64,000 nucleotides of DNA, taken from positions 1,116,001 through 1,180,000 of the forward strand of contig LR632930.1 in NCBI GenBank assembly GCA_902167325.1, read 5' to 3'. Origin of the DNA: Chitinophaga pinensis (GTDB lineage: Bacteria > Bacteroidota > Bacteroidia > Chitinophagales > Chitinophagaceae). Shown piece by piece: positions 59,001 to 64,000 of the stretch. Both the position numbers and the translations under genes were made by a program. The notes beneath the pieces are model-generated. The model did not search any database, was not told the DNA's origin, and saw only the letters and a list, made by a program, of their open reading frames with translations. Numbering within the stretch: the first letter of the stretch is position 1; each line of letters starts with the position of its first letter.

Positions 59001-59695
59001 ATGGAAGTTACGAAAGTAAGGGAGGGATTCCCGATCAATCCGCGTTGGAACGTGGCAGCATATGGTTCCGCTACGGTCCTGGTGATATTAAGTATGTAGA
59101 CCGTAATGGAGATGGAAAAGTAGATTGGGGTGCTGAAACTGCAGACGACTTTGGCGACCTTTCTGTGATCGGTAACTCCACTCCACGCTACCAGTACAGC
59201 CTGCGTGTAGGAGCTGACTGGAAAGGATTTGAACTGAGTGTATTCCTGCAAGGTGTAGGCAAGCGTGAACTCTGGCCCGGCGGCCCGATTGCCATCCCTG
59301 GTTTCCGGAATACGGAATCATGGTTCGAGCACCAGATGGATTACTGGACGCCTACAAATACAGAGGCTTACTATCCCCGCCCCACGAACCATGCGCAGAA
59401 TGAAAGCATCCATAACTTCAACAGGCAAACCAAATATTTGCTGGATATGAGCTACCTCCGTGTGAAGAACATCACTATCGGATACCGATTGCCACAATCC
59501 ATCATCAGCAAGGCCCGCTTCAAATCCGCCAGGGTATTCCTGACCGGGGAAAACCTGCTGACGTTTGATAAGCTTGATATTCCTATCGATCCCGAAGTAG
59601 ATTATACCGCAGAACAGGCAAATGACAGGGCTACTTTCGGGCGGGTATATCCTTATCGTAAGGAATATTCCGCAGGCGTTCAACTTACTTTCTAA
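56054..59695 (+). CDS. SusC-family TonB-dependent transporter with STN signalling domain
   Basis: About 1213 residues. A long N-terminal leader with signal peptide is followed by an STN domain (ITMEATNITLERALVQVEKL, residues ~70-135). Next comes a carboxypeptidase-regulatory-like domain (GKVLDETGGPMPGVSVRVKG), DVVIVGYGSQKKANLTGAV, the plug (LKDASTSIYGARA-like stretch) and barrel. The STN domain marks it as a transducer that signals to FecR through the periplasm. It imports the locus substrate with the SusD protein 21 bp downstream. The ATG at 56054 is preferred to the TTG at 56045. Confidence 0.95.
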   Translation: MQKSAVFATGRLMPLLYKAVYSTQMRFVMRFSLSLILFMAMGLQFLVASPLKGQALDDKKITMEATNITLERALVQVEKLSGFRVAFATEKVLRHQRVFMPMGTRSVSATLHSLLTQTGLEYRYSENTIMIVPQPEGATPVPAKPAVVADSLKPVRGKVLDETGGPMPGVSVRVKGSTRGVYTDGTGAFNLQASNGEVIVFSSIGAIQQEHTVAGTAALSIVMKADNRKLEDVVIVGYGSQKKANLTGAVSTVDVKRSLEARPISDVGRGLQGAVPGLTITTASGDLGRNPSIRLRGMTGSLNTGGSGTEPLILVDNVEIPSLQMVNPQDIESISVLKDAASTSIYGARAAWGVVLITTKSGKKGAPSAINYSNVFSWSKPTTLPQVAGAAEWVEAVLETLRRSSRNSNIVSFPDLVVGMRYDTASIRKIREWERLYGDKDLGDEMVEGRDYEMIGGEFHPYRPFDPVKKYMKKYALLQKHDLSFSGGGDKTQYHLGLGYLNQTGMLNFKTDKFDRYNASLNVNSTVNEWMDIRGKMMFSQSTLRTPFIFAAAVYNPWYYLYRWPRTYPYGTYQGKGFRNAVTELQQANMNKLTSNFQRVQIGTTLRPIKGLTVDLDYTYSTTNTRNHEVGGTTSGIDFWSGSFIYRENFQNVSFNTVRQSSSFNTMHTGRGFATYQYDLRKDHHFKAMAGLDVDLFERGYQSAERKGLIDQNMGQLPLAIGDQLVDGSAGHWATNGYFGRINYDYKNKYLLEVNARYDGSSWFPRKDQWAFFPSVSAGWVVTEENFMKGIQSTLSFMKFRGSYGEVGNQKLGNTYNRFLATMSPSNSNWLSGGVNQQTFSVPGLISESLTWETIKTLDLGLDTRFFDSRFGVTFDWYRRRTTDMIGPTVTAPSTLGAGAPLLNFGVLETRGWELSIDWSERFENGLGINVMASLTDFQEQLTKYISPTRGINANYEGKMIGEIWGYHTDRIFQESDFTKKPDGSYESKGGIPDQSALERGSIWFRYGPGDIKYVDRNGDGKVDWGAETADDFGDLSVIGNSTPRYQYSLRVGADWKGFELSVFLQGVGKRELWPGGPIAIPGFRNTESWFEHQMDYWTPTNTEAYYPRPTNHAQNESIHNFNRQTKYLLDMSYLRVKNITIGYRLPQSIISKARFKSARVFLTGENLLTFDKLDIPIDPEVDYTAEQANDRATFGRVYPYRKEYSAGVQLTF

Positions 59696-59716
59696 TTCGC
59701 TCAAATCTGACAGGAT

Positions 59717-61435
59717 ATGAAACTCAAAATATTAACCCTTGCGCTTACGGCTTTACTGGTTGCCGGTTGCAAAAAGGAATTCCTTACCAGGCTGCCGAAA
59801 GATCAGCTGGTTGATGAAACATTCTGGACTAACGAAACCAACATCAGGTCTTTTGCCTTCCGGTTTTATGCCGATTACTTTTCCGGTTACGGAACTGGGT
59901 ACACCTGGCGTAATTACTTCTATGTAGGACAAAGCCTGAACGACGATTTTTCACCTACCACACCCGTTGGCTTCACCAAGCAGGTACCGGTATCCAGCGG
60001 TAACTGGAGTTTTGTCAAAGTGCGGGACGCTAACTACATGATTGCCCGTGTATCAGGTATGCAGAACCTGGACGCTGTTGCCAAAAACCATTGGCTGGGC
60101 GTAGCCCGATTCTTCAGAGCCATTGCTTACTCAAACCTGGTGAATAATTATGGAGATGTGCCGTACTACGACCGTCCGCTTGATATCACCGACCTGAAAG
60201 AGCTGTACAAGGCGCGCGACAGCCGCACTTTTGTTATGGACAAAGTGCTGGAAGATCTGAATTTCGCCGCTGCCAATGTAAAGGCGGTGGATGGTGAAAA
60301 AGGACTTACGGTTACCAAATGGGTAGTGCTCGCATTTATGTCGAGGTACATGCTGTTTGAAGGTACATGGCAAAAGTATCACCTGAGTAACGATACCAAA
60401 GCCGCCGTGTACCTTGAAAAGGCTAAGTGGGCAGCCAGGCAGGTGATGGATGGAGGTGGGTATTCCTTCTCGCATTCTTACCGCGAATCATTTAACTCAC
60501 TCGATCTTGCGTCTAATAAGGAAATGATTATGTATCGTTCCTATATTACCGCTATGGTCACACACTCCATGATGAGTTATGTGAATCTGGAAGCGCAATC
60601 AGGCGTAAGTAAGGATCTGGTAGAAGCCTATGTATGTTCCGACGGATTACCAATTACTCTTTCTCCCCTGTATAAAGGAGATAAAACGTTAACAGATGTA
60701 TTGGCCGATCGTGATCAGCGCCTGGGTCAAACTATCAGTCCTGAGTTACGGCCCCTCGGCTCCAAAGGCCGTTACAACAACATGGGAGTTTCCACATCAG
60801 GATATGCCACCAGGAAGTTCCTGAATGAGGCTGTACGTGATAAGCCCAGTGGCCTGAGCAATACTAATGATTCCGATGCCCCGGTGATCAGGTATGGAGA
60901 AGTACTGATGAACTATGCTGAAGCATGTGCTGTATTAGGAAGCATTACCCAGGCAGATCTGGATGCCTCCATAAATGTGCTGCGCGCCCGCGCAGGAGTG
61001 GCTGCTTTGCAGGTAATAGGCACCCAGGCGGCAGTGGGTGGGGCAGCATACGATGACCCAGGCCGTGATACAGACGTTTCAGGTATCCTCTGGGAGATCC
61101 GTCGTGAACGCAGGGTAGAACTGAGCATGGAAGGCTTCCGCCTCGATGATCTGCGCCGCTGGAAGAAACTGAATTACCTCGATACGGAACTTCGCCCAAA
61201 CATCAACCGTGGTGCGTGGATCAAAAGATCCGAATGGGTGCAGCCCGATGGCAAACCCTGGCTGGTAGATGTAACACTAACCGGTGCGGATGAGGGTTAT
61301 ATTATTCCTTCAGTTTCTGCTCTGGCACACAGGAAATTCGACAATGCGCGCGTATATTTGGACCCAATACCTTCCGACCAGATTAAGATCTACTCCGACA
61401 GAGGTTATCATCTGGATCAGAACAAGGATTGGTAA
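59717..61435 (+). CDS. SusD/RagB-family lipoprotein
   Basis: 572 residues with lipobox LLVAGC (C18). SusD-typical segments are WLGVARFFRAIAYSNLVNNY, GEVLMNYAEACAVLG and the C-terminal WEIRRERRVELSMEGFRLDD. It acts as the surface glycan-binding lid of the adjacent SusC transporter. nagA follows within about 20 bp, so substrate uptake and amino-sugar catabolism are co-expressed. Confidence 0.95.
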   Translation: MKLKILTLALTALLVAGCKKEFLTRLPKDQLVDETFWTNETNIRSFAFRFYADYFSGYGTGYTWRNYFYVGQSLNDDFSPTTPVGFTKQVPVSSGNWSFVKVRDANYMIARVSGMQNLDAVAKNHWLGVARFFRAIAYSNLVNNYGDVPYYDRPLDITDLKELYKARDSRTFVMDKVLEDLNFAAANVKAVDGEKGLTVTKWVVLAFMSRYMLFEGTWQKYHLSNDTKAAVYLEKAKWAARQVMDGGGYSFSHSYRESFNSLDLASNKEMIMYRSYITAMVTHSMMSYVNLEAQSGVSKDLVEAYVCSDGLPITLSPLYKGDKTLTDVLADRDQRLGQTISPELRPLGSKGRYNNMGVSTSGYATRKFLNEAVRDKPSGLSNTNDSDAPVIRYGEVLMNYAEACAVLGSITQADLDASINVLRARAGVAALQVIGTQAAVGGAAYDDPGRDTDVSGILWEIRRERRVELSMEGFRLDDLRRWKKLNYLDTELRPNINRGAWIKRSEWVQPDGKPWLVDVTLTGADEGYIIPSVSALAHRKFDNARVYLDPIPSDQIKIYSDRGYHLDQNKDW

Positions 61436-61455
61436 TCCAAACCAAACGATTCAAA

Positions 61456-62556
61456 ATGCTGTTAGCGCTCACACAGGCCCGTATCCTGACGGGTACTAAA
61501 GACATCACAGGCGAGGCCCTGTTGCTGGAGAACGGAAGAATACTGGGGCTGGTTAGCGAAAACAGCATTCCATCTGACTATTATATTATCCATCACCCCG
61601 GCATGACTATCGTGCCGGGATTGCTGGACCTGCAGATCTACGGAGGAGGAGGCGTTCTGTTTTCAGACGCTCCCTCCTCCGCTGCTTTATATGAAATGGC
61701 TGCCGGTCTTGTGAAAACCGGTACTACAGGCTTCCTCATCACCCTTGCCACCAACAAGCTGGATGTGTTCGAAACTGCAATGGATGTAGTTGCCAACAAT
61801 CCGCACCCTGCTGTACTGGGCCTCCATCTCGAAGGGCCATACATCAACCCGGTAAAACGTGGTGCTCATATTGCAGCCTGCATCCGGAAGCCGGAACGCA
61901 AAGAAGTGGAAGCCCTGCTCAAACGAGCGGCCGGGACCGTAAAAATGATGACCCTCGCACCTGAAATGTGTACCCCTGATATCCTGCAGCTCCTGCTCGA
62001 TCATGGTGTAGTACTTTCAGCAGGACATAGCAATGCCACTTTTACAGAAGCCATGGCCGGGTTTGGTGCAGGCATCCGTACCGCCACACACCTGTTCAAT
62101 GCCATGAGTCCTTTCCATCACCGTGATGTAGGGCTTCCCGGGGCAGTGTACCAGTCCGGTGCATTTGCCAGCATTATCCCCGATGGTATTCACGTCAGCT
62201 ACGAAGCGCTTACGATCAGCAAAAAGATCATGGGAGAAAGGCTTTTCCTTATTACCGACGCGGTGGAGAAAAACGAAGGTGCCTATCCGCACATACGGCA
62301 GAACGATCGGTTTACATTGCCCGACGGTACCCTTTCCGGCTCGGCTATTACGATGGCTGAAGGTATCCGCAACTGTGTGCAGCATGTGGGTATTTCACTG
62401 GAAGAGGCTGTGCGTATGGCTACGGTATACCCTGCTAATGTAATGGGGTATAAAGATATCGGCGCCATCCGCGCAGGATATCGCGCTAACCTCACCCTGT
62501 TAGACGAAGCAGGAAACAACGGAGGTGTGTATATCGACGGGCAATTCACTTTCTGA
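61456..62556 (+). CDS. nagA: N-acetylglucosamine-6-phosphate deacetylase
   Basis: About 366 residues of the amidohydrolase superfamily. Visible motifs are PGLLDLQIYGGGG, the metal site VLGLHLEGPYINPVKRGAH, LSAGHSNATF, ATHLFNAMSPFHHRDVG and ITDAVEKNEG. The GPYINPxKRGAH stretch is diagnostic of NagA. It removes acetate from GlcNAc-6-phosphate in the cytoplasm. Placement in the SusCD operon suggests that the imported glycan contains N-acetylglucosamine (chitin oligosaccharides, peptidoglycan or N-glycans). The frame is open from a TTG overlapping the SusD gene, but the ATG at 61456 gives the family length. Confidence 0.93.
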   Translation: MLLALTQARILTGTKDITGEALLLENGRILGLVSENSIPSDYYIIHHPGMTIVPGLLDLQIYGGGGVLFSDAPSSAALYEMAAGLVKTGTTGFLITLATNKLDVFETAMDVVANNPHPAVLGLHLEGPYINPVKRGAHIAACIRKPERKEVEALLKRAAGTVKMMTLAPEMCTPDILQLLLDHGVVLSAGHSNATFTEAMAGFGAGIRTATHLFNAMSPFHHRDVGLPGAVYQSGAFASIIPDGIHVSYEALTISKKIMGERLFLITDAVEKNEGAYPHIRQNDRFTLPDGTLSGSAITMAEGIRNCVQHVGISLEEAVRMATVYPANVMGYKDIGAIRAGYRANLTLLDEAGNNGGVYIDGQFTF

Positions 62557-62586
62557 CATACAGATTAATTTTAAGTTGATGAAACG

Positions 62587-62622
62587 AAAACGGGCAGGGA
62601 ACAAAAGTTCCTGCCCGTTTTT
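62587..62622. terminator. Bidirectional terminator after nagA
   Basis: Left arm AAAACGGGCAGGGAAC (62587-62602) pairs with GTTCCTGCCCGTTTT (62607-62621) with one bulged G, and T-runs lie on both strands. It serves nagA and the convergent small-protein gene. Confidence 0.92.
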
Positions 62623-62640
62623 ACTTTTGGAATAACGCGG

Positions 62641-62907
62641 TTAGTGCGTTGCCGGGATACTTTCAAATGCCGGCGTTTTCAGTTCTGCACAGATTACTGC
62701 CGCCATGGCAGGTGTGCGGAGGTAAAACGTGTCGGGGAAAGAATCGCAGGGAAACGTGTCGCTTGGGAAAGAGTCGCATGGGAAGGTGTCTTTCTCATAC
62801 ATAGTTACCGGGCGGGTTTTACCGGAAATGTTTCCGCTGCCGCCGAACGCCATCAGGGCACCCAGGCAGGCAAACAGCAGGCAGGGTAAAAGCATGGATT
62901 TTTTCAT
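62641..62907 (-). CDS. Small exported protein with Phe-Pro-Cys repeat
   Basis: 88 residues with an N-terminal hydrophobic signal (MLLPCLLFACLGALMAF). In the mature part DTFPCDSFPS and DTFPCDSFPD occur back to back, followed by DTFYL, giving two cysteines in a repeated setting. The protein is not recognised. The repeat comes from a ~30-bp direct DNA duplication. It is 54 bp downstream of an outer-membrane protein gene on the same strand and ends at the shared terminator, so it is probably the last gene of that unit. It may be a cell-envelope or disulfide-linked peptide. Confidence 0.55.
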   Translation of the reverse strand: MKKSMLLPCLLFACLGALMAFGGSGNISGKTRPVTMYEKDTFPCDSFPSDTFPCDSFPDTFYLRTPAMAAVICAELKTPAFESIPATH

Positions 62908-62961
62908 GGAGAAAAGGTTTTAATAATCTTATAGACGGGGTGGCCGGTAATGAAAGTTGGG

Positions 62962-64000
62962 TCAGCGCCCGTATTTCCGGAAAAAATAGCGGAGGTGCAG
63001 GGAAATGGAATGTTTACCGGGATAGGAAGGAGATGGAGTGTTTAGTTCCCCCCTTGCACCGCTTTCCAGTAACCGGATATTATACTGGAAGCCAACACGC
63101 CAGAGCGGTGTTATCTTGTAATCAGCCCCGGCGTGCCCCCCCATTCCCATCTGCCCGGGTATCATGGACTTGCGGAATTCGGGTGTCCCTTTAACGTCAG
63201 TGTGTACCGGTATAATGGTGGTCGAAAGTATTAATGTAGTATCCTTCCCGCCATGGTAAATGCGGTATTGGAGGCTTATGCCCGACGAAATTTCCCACTT
63301 ACGCCACTCCTTCACCACCAGAGCACCGGCAATAATATAGGCCGTATTACGTACCGTATAACGGGTGATACCACTGTCTGCCTTATAAGAAGCTCCAGTG
63401 TCACGGGAATTGAGTTTATAGTACCGGAAGTTAAAATCCGTTGCACTACCCGTCAGATATTGTGCTCCGGCAAAGGAGCGGAGTAGCAGCTGCTTACCCA
63501 GGGGAAATGAATATTCTGCCATCAGTCCGCCGCCATAGAAGTTCCCGGAGCCAATGGTGCCCATAGCACGAATGCTAAGATTACCCGGAACAGGAACCCA
63601 ATGCCTGGTTCGCGGGGTAAACGGGATGTATGACGGTGGTGTAATGGAAGGGAATTGCTGTAATGCCCTTCCGTTAATAGCCGTAAGTTGCCAGCCGGAC
63701 ACTTTGCCGGTATGTGGTACTGTGAAGGTATTAGCTGCATCCTCAGTTAAAGTGCTGCCGGGAGCATACTGCTGATTATTCATGAGTTGTCTATCAGAAG
63801 CGGTTGACTGGCCGGTTGCGTTCGACGTCATTCCAGATTCTCCTTTACCAGTTATTTGCTGAATACCGCTGTATTTCCCCTGACCGGGATTTCCGGATGA
63901 GGAAGGAGCGGAGACCTTTCCCTGGGGAGGCGGCTGATTATTACGGGTTACAGATTCATGCAGCGGCTTACCCGGAACTGTACTATGTGTGGATATCCGG
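62962..64000 (-). CDS. Outer-membrane beta-barrel-type protein, 5' part outside the window
   Basis: The frame is open from 62962 through the right window edge with no stop, so an internal ATG at 63831 is not the start. The visible ~345 residues begin with a low-complexity Pro/Gln/Ser/Gly-rich stretch (NNQPPPQGKVSAPSSSGNPG). They then form a beta-rich region with MGTIGSGNFYGGGLMAEYSF, YIIAGALVVKEWRKWEISSG and a C-terminus SLHLRYFFRKYGR that looks like a final barrel strand. The layout resembles Bacteroidota proteins that place a cytoplasmic or periplasmic N-terminal region before a PorT-like barrel. Function unknown. Confidence 0.6.
   Translation of the reverse strand, partial: RISTHSTVPGKPLHESVTRNNQPPPQGKVSAPSSSGNPGQGKYSGIQQITGKGESGMTSNATGQSTASDRQLMNNQQYAPGSTLTEDAANTFTVPHTGKVSGWQLTAINGRALQQFPSITPPSYIPFTPRTRHWVPVPGNLSIRAMGTIGSGNFYGGGLMAEYSFPLGKQLLLRSFAGAQYLTGSATDFNFRYYKLNSRDTGASYKADSGITRYTVRNTAYIIAGALVVKEWRKWEISSGISLQYRIYHGGKDTTLILSTTIIPVHTDVKGTPEFRKSMIPGQMGMGGHAGADYKITPLWRVGFQYNIRLLESGARGELNTPSPSYPGKHSISLHLRYFFRKYGR

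Overview
The window looks like the chromosome of a Chitinophaga-type member of the Bacteroidota (family Chitinophagaceae; inference). Support comes from two SusC/SusD pairs, a FecR/ECF sigma pair, LytTR regulators, HmuY-like lipoproteins, a DUF6377-type regulator, and promoters of the TTTG-N19-TAnnTTTG type instead of sigma70 boxes. Base composition and codon use look even across the window, apart from one insertion sequence and several AT-rich intergenic islands.

Region 1 (1-14.3 kb, + strand) is the downstream part of an exopolysaccharide operon. It runs UDP-glucose dehydrogenase (cut by the window edge), GDP-mannose dehydratase, Wzx-like flippase, Wzy-like polymerase, five glycosyltransferases, a pyruvyl transferase, two hexapeptide acetyltransferases, a WcaJ-type initiating transferase and a CpsB/YwqE-type phosphatase. 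Most neighbours overlap or nearly abut. A degenerate histidine-kinase-like protein follows. The polymer is probably colanic-acid-like: acidic, pyruvylated and acetylated.

Region 2 (14.6-21.5 kb) is a nitrite-to-ammonium module: a Crp/Fnr regulator and a siroheme-synthesis methyltransferase on the - strand, then divergent nirB, nirD, an outer-membrane porin and a FocA/NirC channel. Region 3 (21.5-29.5 kb) looks like a haem or iron-chelate uptake locus: TonB-dependent receptor, AraC regulator, IsdG-like monooxygenase coupled to a 40-residue membrane peptide, and five consecutive lipoproteins, at least two of them HmuY-like.

Region 4 (29.6-35.3 kb) holds an SGNH hydrolase, two outer-membrane proteins, a LytS/LytTR two-component pair and an isolated glycosyltransferase. 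Region 5 (35.4-37.4 kb) holds an 11-bp tandem-repeat array, a complete ISL3-like insertion sequence with inverted repeats and a perfect 8-bp target duplication, and tRNA-Asn. Region 6 (37.5-46.4 kb) is a polysaccharide-utilisation locus (DUF6377 regulator, SusC, SusD, GH31).

Region 7 (46.4-47.7 kb) has a second 11-bp repeat array containing inverted units, five tRNA-like genes of which three look non-canonical, three - strand terminators and a possible small transcript. Region 8 (47.7-54.2 kb) carries an AraC regulator, S41 protease, LytTR protein, lipoprotein, L,D-transpeptidase-like protein and GH9 glycosidase. Region 9 (54.1-62.6 kb) is a second SusCD locus under an ECF sigma/FecR pair and ending in nagA, which suggests an amino-sugar glycan substrate. 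The window ends in a small Cys/Phe/Pro-repeat protein and a partial outer-membrane protein on the - strand.

The observations most worth following are the recurrent 11-bp phased intergenic repeats, the alternating tRNA-like cluster, the insertion sequence whose transposase must cross a +1 frame boundary, and the haem-uptake lipoprotein array.
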